Of a stretch of DNA of 64,000 nucleotides, positions 9,342-19,489 are shown piece by piece. The stretch covers positions 59,496,047-59,560,046 of the forward strand of contig OX123197.2 of assembly GCA_944739405.2 (NCBI GenBank). Direction: 5' to 3'. The notes under the pieces were generated by a model that was given only the letters and a program-made list of their open reading frames with translations, was not told where the DNA came from and did no database searches. The position numbers were made by a program, and so were the translations under genes. How positions within the stretch are numbered: position 1 is the first letter of the stretch; every line of letters begins with the position of its first letter. The stretch comes from Euclidia mi. Its lineage: Eukaryota > Arthropoda > Insecta > Lepidoptera > Erebidae.

Positions 9342-11070
9342 TTTTCTCGTATGAACGTTGCGTGTTGGTTGCGTGTGTGTATCGATGATATTGTAGAAAA
9401 TACGTAATTTACCTACTGTGTATAATATGGAAAATAAGTAATTTACATTGAGTTGAGCAATCCTTTGTAGGCTAAACACGTTTACTGCGTGACTAGTGTG
9501 GTCATGGTTTTAAAACTTGGAACAAAGCTGAATAGAACCTCATTTATTTACATAAAATGAGCGCTAGATGACAGTAGAACTCACTTTATTACATAATCAC
9601 TTATACTCACGTTTAATTATTCTTATAATATTTATTTCTAAATTCAAAAAAAACTTAAATTTTTCTGCATAAAAATATCTTTAAACAACAATTTTTTATT
9701 TGAAAACAACATTTAAATGTTAATGATTCTCAATTTCCTGATTTTCAAACAATGAGCAGCTGTCAAACCATAAAGTAATACTAGTATTTGTATACTCTTT
9801 GATTTGTACATTGTCCATGTCAAACATGTATGTCAATTTTGACATAAAAGCTTTTGAAAATTTAAAAATCTCCGTTATTTTCTTTTGTGTGAATGGATAA
9901 TATATTTCTTATTTCTTTACGACGACCCAGCTTGTGATTCTGACGATCCTTCTTTCATCAACTACTGTGGCAACATATTGGACTCTGATGCCCGCACTCT
10001 TCGCCTAGGTTCTCTTCTCTTCTCGATCTTACTCGAGAAATTTTGCATTACAGTGGAATTCAGCCACATTCACAGCAATGTCCACAAGAAAATGTTGTGT
10101 TTGAAACTGTAATAACATTTGTAACTAAAGCCACAAGTCATCTACTGATCTTAAGGATATCGTTTTGTATGTAAAGTTTCCTTAAAGTAATGGGCAGTCA
10201 TTTTAAGGCATCAGTACCTTGCCTTAATTAATGATGGGCAAGAAAATTTCGCAAAGGGAAACATATTATGCTTCTATAAAGTGAAAATTCTGCATATCAA
10301 GGACTTTGTTTAGTGCCAAAAGTAATATATCATGTGAATCCAAAGAAAATATCAAACATGAAAGTAAAATGTGCAACACAGGTTTTTAGCCGAACTATGG
10401 CTGCCAGCGATTGTATCGCACAGCCTGCGTGTCAATGAGATGAATATGCTGCGCTAGATGAGTGGATTCACGCGGAACGACTGCATTAGAAACTCACGCT
10501 TCTTGAATAAAAAAAACTCTTTTTTTTTTTAAATATGAAGGACTGTATTAGGAACTCACGCATCTTGAATCAAAAAATCTCAAAAAATTTGAAGAAATAT
10601 GCACCAACTTATTTATTTTAACTTGGTGTAAAGTCATCAATAAAGTTTTGACTGGGCTAGACCGGTCTGGACCAGAATTGACTATAATCAAAAATCTCAG
10701 ATACAACAAAAATGTTATGAATATTGTAAAAAACGTTTAGTAAAATAAAGGGTGCTATTAAATCAATGTTTTATTTTATATAATTGTACAGTACGCAGTT
10801 ACACACCTGGTAAAAAATAAATGGTTCAGTAGCATGTAGGTACATCCGTAATCGAAAACCATGGTTTTCACTTAGGGATGTATATGTTATTGAACCATAA
10901 TAAAATAAATTTATCTAATAATATCTATTAAAGTACTATAGTTAAAAAATGCTTGAGAAGGCCGCCAGGTAGCGCTAATAGCTTGAGTGACGTCTCTATC
11001 CTCCTAAATACAAAGGTACTCTGTGAGTGTGGTTACTAGACTTTAGACACAGGACTCTATTGGTAACATA
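9342..11070. other. AT-rich stretch without recognised gene
   Basis: No coding region, SINE or transposon end was identified. The open frame at 9885-10112 has no family resemblance and its codons are not distinctive. A short imperfect duplication, 'ggaactcacgc.tcttgaat', occurs near 10490 and 10550. Confidence 0.4.
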
Positions 11071-11071
11071 A

Positions 11072-11446
11072 ACCTATGTCGTCTAGACGTAGAACAACTA
11101 ACCGTGGTGAGGATCGCCGTCTTATTAACTGTTCCTTTGCGGTACCTCGTCAGCACGGCACGTCCATTCTTTAGACGAGCTATGTATCTCATTCGGCGCT
11201 CAATATTTTGACATCATGGATAGCGCCAGTCTATGTAAGTGTTATTTACCTTTCTCCACAATTCTTACAATTATTATCTCTCTTAAGCGAATACTCAGAC
11301 GGACCTTAACTTCTTTGTTTCAGGAATTGAATGGAGTCTTATGTTTAGAATGCTACACATTAATTGAAGCTGTTGCAACTTCTGAGGCCAAACCTGCACC
11401 ACATTATGGTATGCGATATTCAAGCTCCTGCTTCATTGGTATATGA
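11072..11446 (+). pseudogene. Unassigned coding-like stretch with possible intron
   Basis: An ATG near 11077 opens MSSRRRTTNRGEDRR for 33 codons. In the frame one base over, from about 11170, translation continues LDELCISFGAQYFDIMDSAS and stays open to 11446. Inside it 'ctatgtaagtgtt' (11229-11241) and 'ctttgtttcag' (ending about 11321) make a plausible 88-bp intron, joining to ELNGVLCLECYTLIEAV. The Cys-x-x-Cys after a hydrophobic turn recalls part of a zinc-binding domain, but I cannot name the family. It could be a decayed host exon pair or a captured fragment. Confidence 0.3.
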
Positions 11447-11871
11447 TTCATTTGAAGAAGACTTATAATAACATATAAAATGAAAAATAACATAATAACT
11501 ATGTTTCATTTGCCTATTAAGCATTAAACAGTTTAGTTTAAATGCCAACTTTATAATATAAAGTCCAAAGGAATGAGATTATCTTTTGCCAACTAGCGTC
11601 ATTGAATTCTCATTAATTGTATCACATGGTATTGAGAATTCTCAGTAAGAAATATAATATATTAGACTGAAAATACCCCAAACTTATACAATGTACAGGC
11701 GTTCAAATGTATGCAGCTTTGCTTCGTAGCTCCATTTCTTGTTACAACTTCTTTTCTATACTTATATGTATCAAATATATACAAGAGACTTAAAATAGCA
11801 TACATACATATGTACATATACTCACGCCTTTTTCCCGTCGGGGTATACTTAAAATAAATGCCGATAATATG

Positions 11872-12095
11872 ATTAAATCACATCGTCATAGTCCTAGCGT
11901 TATCTCAGTTGCATCCAAAACTGAAACGCCTAGGCGCCTGCTTACAAGACTAACCAGATATGACATATCAGCTTTTCGACATAGACACTGCCGTCTGACC
12001 TCCGTTACTCAAAGGTACAGCGGTTTGTCATGGTTTAGACCAGTATCAGTTTATTTGAGGGTACTGACTCCCCGTAACGACTGTCAAAGATCTTA
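11872..12095 (-). repeat. SINE-like repeat (family D)
   Basis: On the minus strand it reads 'actgatactggtctaaacca', a central 'tgtctatgtcg...' part and ends 'gataacgctaggactatgac', the same order as 50296-50486 and 62488-62660. No coding capacity. It belongs to the block that interrupts the split retroelement. Confidence 0.6.
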
Positions 12096-12369
12096 ATGAT
12101 AGCCGGAACCGACGGCTTAACGTACCTACTCTCCAAAGCAACGGCGTTAATTAACTAATTTACTACTACTAATATGATTAAATCATATGACTATTACAAA
12201 ACTTAACCTCAAAATATTTGGAATCTTAAACGTCCGATATCTAAGGTCTGCCGCCGAATTTCGTATTTATTTTTTCCTGATTTAATTACGACTATATTTT
12301 CTACATATTACTGGTCAAACCATCAAGAAGCAAACTTAGCTCAACTTCCATACAAAAATGGTAATTCTC

Positions 12370-14142
12370 CTTTGCAACTTCCTTTGACAGTGCTACAGGA
12401 ACCCAGCAAAATTAATATACAAGGAAAATCTTTTGGAGTCCGCCATTGGCTGTCAACAAGGCGACCCTCTTGGACCACTCATTTTTAGCTTAGCCATTCA
12501 TCCAGTTATTAGCCAGCTAAATTCTAAATTTAACATCTGGTACCTAGATGGTTGAACCCTAGGAGGCGATGTACACACTGGTTATCAGGACCTGGCACTT
12601 CTGAAGACCAAATTTTCATCTATTGGCCTAGACCTTAATCCAAGTAAGTGTGAAATTTTTATCCGCAATACTTTCCGAATTTCAAACCCTGGCGCCCAGT
12701 ATAACGCATATTAAAAAAAGTTCTCTTCGCCTTCTTGGGTCCCCAATATTAGACGAAGGTTTTGATTCTTTTATTAATGAAAAAATTCAAAATTTTAGTG
12801 AAATTTCGGACCACCTGCTCAAAATTAATACATTCGGCTTTCACTATTATTCGATACTGTCTTTTTGTGCCTAAGTTCACACATGCTTTACGTTCATCGC
12901 CTTTTTGGAAAACCCAAGCCCCCTAGTCAATATTGACAAAATTTTACAAAACACCCTAAGCAACATTTTAAATGTGGCTCTGGACGACCGAGCATGGGCG
13001 ACATTACCTGTTCGCCTGGGTCGGCTTGGCGTACGCAAAATTTGCGACGTGAGCTTACCAGCATTTCCGTCATCAGTCCACAGCACTGCAGAATTGACCA
13101 GGAAAATCTTAGCACCCACACTAGTCGATTCTGAGGTGCCGTGTAAGATCGATGCCAATAACGCTTGGAAAATGGCTTGTCCAAGCACTGAGTTGCCCCG
13201 AAATTTATCCTCTCAGAGGCAGTGGGACGGGCCGCTTTGCAACGCAGTACGAGAAAATCTCCTTAGCACATCGTACAATGCTGCAGAGCGTGCTCGTTTG
13301 CTGGCTGTGGGAGAGTGGGAGTCGGGGCTCTGGCTTCAAGCACTGCCATCGTCCAACATAGGTATCATGTTGGACGATACGACCTTCCGCCTTGCTTCTT
13401 GCCTCCGTTTAGGTGCCCCGTGTGTCGTTCCACATCGTTGTCCCTGTGCGGAGGCTGTCGACAGCCTTGGTCACCATGGCCTATCATGCAACAGGAGCGT
13501 AGGTCGTGTTTTACGACATAGCAACCTGAATGTCATTCTCCGTCGGGCTCTTGTCACCGCCGACGTTCCGGCCCAACTTGAACCTCAGGGTTTGGCACGC
13601 ATCGATGGTAAAATACCAGGTGGAATGTCTCTACTGCCTTGGAAGTTGGGTAGGCCTTTGGTATGGGACGCAACGTGTGTCGATACCCTTGTGCCATCTC
13701 ATCTTTCTAGCACAGCGGATTGTGCGGGCGCTGCTGCTGCCACAGTGGAGACTCTGAAACGGCGCAAATACGTAAATCTCGTAAGGGATTATGTATTTGA
13801 GCCGTTTGGAGTCGAAACGTTGGGGTCATGGAGTCCAAGTGCTAGATCTCTCTATAGAGATCTTGCGAAGAGACTTATCGACGCCTCGCGTGACCAGAAG
13901 GCTGGTATGTATCTAGCACAAAAAATTAGCATTGCCATACAGTGTGGCAATGCTGCCAGTCTTCTGGGCACGTTCCCAATAGACGGCGATGTGGAGGACT
14001 TTCACGACGCCCTTTGAATATACATTTTCTTATTTATTTGTATTGTACTTTAATATTTTAATTTAATTTTAGTAGTATTATTTAAGTAGTTATAATTGGT
14101 TTATCCTAATAATATAATGTTATATCTAATAAATATACTTAC
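12370..14142 (+). pseudogene. Retroelement reverse transcriptase and endonuclease-like C-terminal half (split copy 1)
   Basis: From about 12375 the protein continues the 4343-4889 piece: FL*QCYRNPAK (Trp codon now TGA), IGCQQGDPLGP, then a YLDG that replaces the expected catalytic YLDD, with an adjacent stop, then NPSKCEI. After frameshifts near 12655, 12833 and 12927 a long frame (12905-14017, 370 codons) carries the RT thumb (RAWATLPVRLGRLGV), a Cys/His cluster (CVVPHRCPCAEAVDSLGHHG) and a conserved block WDATCVDT (about 13663-13686). In relatives I remember, a PDG motif precedes WD.TCVDT, resembling a PD-(D/E)XK nuclease; here it reads GKIPGG. The 3' UTR runs to about 14142, where the Gypsy element begins. 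Confidence 0.75.
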
Positions 14143-14326
14143 TGTGGGGTATTGTATATGTGTGAGAATGCTGCGAATGCAAATTGTTATCGTGTGGGTA
14201 AGGTGTACCTATGTACCTATGTATCGACTTTATGAAATGAAATAAATATTCAGTTGGCTTATAACATCCGAGCGTTTCACTTGTCTCCACCTAAATTACC
14301 CATACACATACACACAGTGCACTACA
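14143..14326 (+). repeat. Gypsy 5' LTR
   Basis: 184 bp from 'tgtggggtattg' to 'cagtgcactaca', matching 19294-19477 with about three substitutions. 'aaataaatattc' near 14240 may serve as TATA or polyadenylation region. Confidence 0.92.
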
Positions 14327-14327
14327 G

Positions 14328-14341
14328 TGGTGACCCCGACG
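14328..14341 (+). promoter_or_regulatory. Gypsy primer-binding site (tRNA-Trp)
   Basis: 'tggtgaccccgacg' begins one base after the LTR and is complementary to the CCA-terminated 3' end of insect tRNA-Trp, which ends ...cgtcggggtca. Minus-strand DNA synthesis of the element would start here. Confidence 0.8.
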
Positions 14342-14361
14342 AAGAAAAAATACGACTTACA

Positions 14362-15240
14362 ATGTACCCCGCACCGACGCCGACAGCTTCGACGCCAACA
14401 CCGCCAACTCCGTCAAGCGTCGTGAAGGAAGAACAACATGCCATCATCTCTAGCCTGTCAGTTGCGAATAAAATACCCAACTTTTGGCCCGAAAACCCGC
14501 GACTGTGGTTTGTACAAGTGGAAGCAATTTTGGCCCCGCAGAAAACATCCGACGCTAACAAATACTTCATGGTGGTGGCAAAGCTCAGCAAAGAAGTCAT
14601 ACAGCAGGTAGCAGACATCGTAGCCAATCCCCCGGAGAGCGACAAATTCGACACATTAAAAAAACGCCTTCTACAAATCTATGAAGAGTCGGAGACAAGA
14701 CAGATACAAAAGTTAGTGTCGGAAATGGAGCTGGGAGACCAGAAACCCAGCCAGTTGCTACGTCGCATGAAAGAATTGGCGCGAGGAAAGATAGAAGACG
14801 ACACTTTGAAAATATTATGGCAAGGTCACTTACCATCGTCAGTCAGAGCAGTACTCACCGTCACGTTGACTAAGGACCTGGAGGAAATGGCAGTGATAGC
14901 AGACAAGGTCATGGAGACGCACCAGTCACCGCAGGTCAACGAGGTAGCGCGCAGCAGTCCAGCAACATTCGTCCAAACCACCGACATAGCAGCGATCATG
15001 GCGGGGATAGCGAAGATCAACCTGAAGATAAATGAGATGGACAGGGGAAGACCAAGGTACAGAAGGGACAGCGGATACAGGAACTTCTCACGCAGCCGTT
15101 CGCGATCCAGGCCGCGCAGGACACCGGAGAGCCCAGACTGGCTGTGCTCATATCACTGGAGGTACAGGCACAAAACAAGGAGTTGCGTCGCGCCCTGCAA
15201 CTGGAAGACAAAACAGCAGCCCTCGAGGTCGGAAAACTAG
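14362..15240 (+). CDS. Gypsy gag polyprotein
   Basis: A 292-residue frame starting at MYPAPTPTASTP. This first ATG after the primer site is preferred to upstream in-frame codons that lie in the LTR. It forms the virus-like particle of the retrotransposon. An N-terminal proline/threonine-rich tail is followed by a capsid-like part (about 45-190, beginning NFWPENPRLWFVQVEA). Then comes an Arg/Ser-rich stretch (RSRSRSRPRR) and a terminal Cys-His-Cys-Cys motif (LCSYHWRYRHKTRSCVAPC), the altered zinc knuckle typical of CsRn1-type elements. The frame is intact to TAG 15238-15240. Protease and RT lie in another phase, as expected for frameshift-expressed pol. Confidence 0.88.
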   Translation: MYPAPTPTASTPTPPTPSSVVKEEQHAIISSLSVANKIPNFWPENPRLWFVQVEAILAPQKTSDANKYFMVVAKLSKEVIQQVADIVANPPESDKFDTLKKRLLQIYEESETRQIQKLVSEMELGDQKPSQLLRRMKELARGKIEDDTLKILWQGHLPSSVRAVLTVTLTKDLEEMAVIADKVMETHQSPQVNEVARSSPATFVQTTDIAAIMAGIAKINLKINEMDRGRPRYRRDSGYRNFSRSRSRSRPRRTPESPDWLCSYHWRYRHKTRSCVAPCNWKTKQQPSRSEN

Positions 15241-15320
15241 CAGAGCTGCAGCCGGTAGCGGGCGGTTGTGCAGTCAAGGATCACCGCTTAATAGTAAGTG
15301 ATAGGAAATATAATTATTAG

Positions 15321-17228
15321 TTTTTAATAGATTCAGGCGCATGTATTTCTGTGTTACCTAAATTTTATTTTAGAAATAAGAAAGAATTAGACTTAAATTC
15401 CGATTTTAAACTTTTTGCCGCCAATGGTTCAGTGATTAAAACGTATGGTACTAAGTCACTTCAATTAGATCTAAAATTAAGGAGACCGTTTAAATGGAAT
15501 TTTGTTGTGTGTGATGTAAAGCAGCCTATTCTAGGCGTAGATTTTTTAAATCATTATAATTTAATTGTAGATATAAATGGCCGTTGTTTAATAGATAAGG
15601 TTACCAACCTGGCAGTACGTGGAACGATCGCAAACCATTTTGAACCAGCGATTTCTACGTTACACAAAGATCACCCCGCCTATGATATATTAAGTAGATA
15701 TCCGGACATTCTCAAACCGATGTCATTCAAGGAGGCACCGAAACATGCGGTTTACCATTTTATTGACACCACAGGCCCTCCAGTATTCTGTAAGCCTAGA
15801 CCTTTAGCTCCCGAAAGATATAGAATTGCCAAAGAGGAATTTAAATCAATGTTAGATATAGGTATATGCAGGCCATCGAAGTCGCCTTGGGCAAGTCCGT
15901 TGCATTTAGTACCAAAGAAAGACGGTCAAGTGCGCCCATGTGGTGATTATAGAGCATTAAATGCGATCACAACACCGGATAGGTATCCGATACCGCGTGT
16001 ACAGGACTTTACATATTTATTAGCTAACAAAATTATTTTTTCCAAAATCGATATCAAAAAGGCATACCATAATATTTTAATTAATCCCGACGATGTTTGT
16101 AAAACAGCGATTACAACACCGTTCGGACTATATGAATTCGAACGTTTAACTTTTGGTTTGAGAAACGCTGCTCAAACTTTTCAACGTTTCATGACGAATA
16201 CAGTCTTATCAGGTTTAGATTTCTTATATTGTTACGCTGACGATATATTAATAAGTTCAGAAAATGATATGCAGCATAAGGAACACTTAGAACAGGTATT
16301 TGAACGTTTAAGCGAATATGGCATCACCATAAACTTAGAGAAATGCACTTTTAAAGCTACTTCTATAGAATTTTTAGGCTACCAAGTCACTACATCGGGT
16401 ATCAAACCTATAGAAAGCAAGGTACACGCAATTTTTGACTACCCAAAACCTCAGAATGTTAGTCAGTTAAGACAATTTTTAGGCATGGTCAATTTTTATC
16501 GTAATCATTTACCGAGAGCAATAGAGTACCTAGAAACATTAAATAAATATATTCACAAGACCAAAAAGAATGACAAAACACCTAAACAGTGGACGCCAGA
16601 CGCTGAGCAAGCATTCTCGGAATGTAAGAACGGATTAACGAACGCAGTCACGTTGGCGTATCCGGTGGCCAACGCCCCACATGCGCTATTTGCCGACGCT
16701 TCGGATAATTGCGTAGGTGCTGTGCTGCAACAATACATAAACGACTCATGGCAACCGTTAGGCTATTTCTCGAGAAAGCTAACTGACACACAAAAAAAAT
16801 ATAGCACCTATGACCGCGAGTTACTTGCTATATTTTTAGCTGTAGAATATTTTAGAAGCTTGTTCGAAGGTCGAGAACTTATAATCTTTACAGACCACAA
16901 GCCTTTAACATTCGCATTTTCAAAAATATGTAAAAATAACAAGAAGGAAAGTCCTAGGCGTGTAAGACAATTACTCTTTATAAGCGAATTCACGACTGAT
17001 ATCCGTCATATAAGTGGAATGGATAACATTGTAGCAGATGTGTTATCGCGCATAGAGTCTAAACAATGTACGTCGAGCATAGTAGACTATGAAAAATTAG
17101 CTTTAGAGCAAGATCAGGGTTCTGAGCTCAAAGATTTTTTGAATAATTCTAGATACAAATTCAAAAAAAATTTAGTTACGAATTCTAATCGTTACATATA
17201 TTGTGAAATTTCACTTGACCATACTTAA
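15321..17228 (+). pseudogene. Gypsy pol: protease, reverse transcriptase, RNase H
   Basis: Open from just after a TAG at 15318-15320 that interrupts the protease start; the same phase is readable upstream as DHRLIVSDRKYNY. Order: retropepsin with FLIDSGACISVLP; RT with the FSKIDIKKAYH Asp, TPFGLYEFERLTFGL, and catalytic YCYADDILI; the connection LGMVNFYRNHLP; RNase H with LFADASDNCVGA and FTDHKPL, and ADVLSRIES at its end. All expected catalytic Asp residues are present. The frame ends at TAA 17226-17228 because of an indel; the linker continues in another phase. Apart from the TAG it looks functional. Confidence 0.88.
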
Positions 17229-18322
17229 CAGAGAGTTTTAGAAAAAATGTATTTCAGGCGATCCATAACCTTAGTCATCCCGGCGTACGTGCATCTCGCC
17301 AGATGATTAAGGAAAAGTTCTTTTGGCCGAACATGAATCGAGACATTGGACTCTGGTCAAAAACCTGTCTCAGTTGTCAGCGATCGAAAGTAAATAGGCA
17401 CACCACTTCTAATCATGGTACATATCCCCCAGTGGATAGGTTTGAGCACATACATATTGATATAGTAGGACCTCTCCCAATCACAATGGATGAGTATAGG
17501 TATTGCTTAACGATAGTAGACAGAGGGAGCGGCTGGCCGGAGGCGTATCCGATAAAGGAAATCTCAGCCGACACTGTTGCAGAGAAATTATATACAGAGT
17601 GGATATGCATGTTTGGCTGCCCTGTTAAACTTACCAGTGACCAGGGCAGACAATTTGAAAGTAGATTATTTGAAAAATTAATGGCTTATTTAGGTATTGA
17701 AAAGATTAGGACGACCCCATACCATCCGCAAAGTAACGGAGCGGTCGAACGGTACCATAGATGTTTAAAGGCTTCACTCATGGCTAGATTGGACGGTAAT
17801 AAAAATTGGGCACGCGAACTACCTAGTGTTATGTTAGGACTTCGTGCAGCCATCAAGCAAAATACAGGCGTAAGCGCTGCTCAAATGGTTTATGGTCGAG
17901 CCCTGCGTTTGCCAGGAGAGTTCTTATCAGACGTAAACAATGGTAACTATGATTCTTACAATGTATTACAGCGTATCAGTGACGTCATGAAGCAATATAG
18001 ACCTGTAGGTACAAGAAATAACGAATCTAAAACATTTTTTGTACATAAAGACCTTAGAGATTGTTCACATATATTTATAAGAACAGATAAAATAAAAAAA
18101 TCGTTAGTATGTCCTTATGAAGGTCCTTACAAAGTGCTAGAAAGATCAGAAAAAGTTTTCAAAGTTCAGTTACAAAATAGAGTCATTTCAATTTCTATAG
18201 ATAGATTACAACCAGCATATTTGTTAGAACAAAATATTTCAGTACAAGATAATTTACAAAATAGTGAGAAAGTTACGAAATCTGGAAGAGTAGTCAAAAG
18301 ACCAGTAAGATTTTTAGATTAA
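17216..18322 (+). pseudogene. Gypsy pol: integrase
   Basis: Continues pol in another phase after a single frameshift near 17216-17225; ESFRKNVFQAIHNLSHPG marks the junction. It has an HHCC zinc-binding region (HNLSHPG then CLSCQRSK) and a DDE core with Asp in HIDIVGP, Asp in TSDQGRQF and Glu in NGAVERYH. A GPY/F-type C-terminal module (CPYEGPYKVLER) and a basic end (KSGRVVKRPVRFLD) follow. Translation is open to TAA 18320-18322. The catalytic triad is complete. Only the upstream frameshift separates it from RT. Confidence 0.88.
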
Positions 18323-18557
18323 TAAAATACAAATTGAATTGTTATAAAATAATAAAATTTCCAACACGCAAATCCTAATAATGTAAGTAGTATATAATTT
18401 ATGCAGCATAGCAAAAAAATTGTATTAGGTAGGTGTCGCAACTATGTAAGTTGAATATGAATAACATGTTGTAACACTTTTATTAGACATCATTTCATAA
18501 TATTATTTGTAACGTCAAACATAACTATTGAAATTATTTTACCTATAACTTGTAAAA

Positions 18558-18842
18558 ATGGGCAAGTCATACAGTGTTGAAAAGAAAACGGAAGAAGTAA
18601 TCATTGCCCAAAATGGAGCAAATGGTGCTAGCAGTTCGCAAAGTGAGCAATCGTTGGAAAAATATGGTACGATAGCCATGGCCATTACGATATTGGTTAG
18701 CGTCTACTTAGCATATATAATATACAAAAAATGTAAACAAGGTGCCAGAAAAATGTTTCAAAGGGAAATGACAGTGTGGCATAGTACAGCAGCAATTCAG
18801 GTGCCGCCACAACAGGCGCAACCGGGATTTAACAATGTGTAA
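18558..18842 (+). CDS. Small single-pass membrane protein ORF downstream of Gypsy integrase
   Basis: A 94-residue intact frame starting MGKSYSVEKKTEEV, between the integrase gene and the 3' polypurine tract, where env would sit in an errantivirus. Residues about 1-32 are polar, with N-terminal MGKS. About 37-58 (IAMAITILVSVYLAYIIY) form one clear transmembrane helix. It is followed by basic KKCKQGARK and a Pro/Gln-rich tail. It is too small for an envelope glycoprotein: no signal peptide, no cleavage site, no ectodomain. It lies about 235 bases past the integrase stop, so a separate or spliced mRNA would be needed. CsRn1 elements are not generally known to carry a third gene. Function unknown. 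Confidence 0.6.
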   Translation: MGKSYSVEKKTEEVIIAQNGANGASSSQSEQSLEKYGTIAMAITILVSVYLAYIIYKKCKQGARKMFQREMTVWHSTAAIQVPPQQAQPGFNNV

Positions 18843-19275
18843 ACATAGGTTAAGTGAGGTGTTCTTAAAATATAGTGAATAAACGTAAAAATAAGAGTCA
18901 AGTGATAAAGTAAACAAGTGTAAGTGCTCAACAATAGTTTTATTATAACCATTAGCTGTAAGAAATTTGTGTAACAGCGTAGTCTGATCTACTTGTGTAA
19001 TGAAACCAGTAAATTATATGTGTTGACTTGATTGACTGTTGTAGATATATATTATGCATCAATACATTCTTGTATAATCTAAATACTATCTGTTGCTATG
19101 TACTTGTTCAAAACTGTCTTAACATGATTGGTAACTAGTAATGTTTTCAGGTGAATATTAATTACAGTTTAATATTGTATAAAGTAAATAATTGCATTTT
19201 CTATTTAAAGATTATATGTAATATTATAATTATGTAACATTGAGAGAACTTATAAAAAATATATTATATTTTTTT

Positions 19276-19293
19276 TTAAAAAGGCGGGAATAT
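19276..19293 (+). other. Gypsy polypurine tract
   Basis: A purine run 'taaaaaggcgggaata' lies directly before the 3' LTR. It would prime plus-strand synthesis. Confidence 0.65.
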
Positions 19294-19477
19294 TGTGGGG
19301 TATTGTATATGTGTGAGAATGCTGCGAATGCAAATTGTTGTCGTGTGCGTAAGGTGTACCTATGTACCTATGTATCGACTTTATGAAATGAAATAAATAT
19401 TCACTTGGCTTATAACATCCGAGCGTTTCACTTGTCTCCACCTAAATTACCCATACACATACACACAGTGCACTACA
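19294..19477 (+). repeat. Gypsy 3' LTR
   Basis: Same 184 bp as the 5' LTR, ending 'actaca', followed by the target duplication 'cttac' at 19478-19482. Confidence 0.92.
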
Positions 19478-19489
19478 CTTACCATCTTC

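Larger units (their letters stand above)
14143..19477 (+). mobile_element. Ty3/Gypsy (CsRn1-type) LTR retrotransposon, near-complete
   Basis: A 5335-bp element with 184-bp LTRs that differ at about three positions, TG...CA ends and a perfect 5-bp target duplication 'cttac' (14138-14142 and 19478-19482). Order: LTR, primer site for tRNA-Trp, gag, protease-RT-RNaseH, integrase, a small membrane-protein ORF, polypurine tract, LTR. The tRNA-Trp primer and the Cys-His-Cys-Cys gag motif point to the CsRn1 group (established knowledge). Damage is limited to one TAG before the protease and one frameshift before the integrase. It is inserted in the 3' end of the endonuclease retroelement. Confidence 0.92.

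Noticed and set aside
14254..14361. Longer gag start inside the Gypsy LTR
   Set aside because: The upstream codons lie in the LTR and primer site; the ATG at 14362 is the first after the primer site.
18558..18842. Envelope glycoprotein of an endogenous retrovirus
   Set aside because: Only 94 residues with one helix and no signal peptide, furin site or ectodomain; reported instead as a small membrane-protein ORF.
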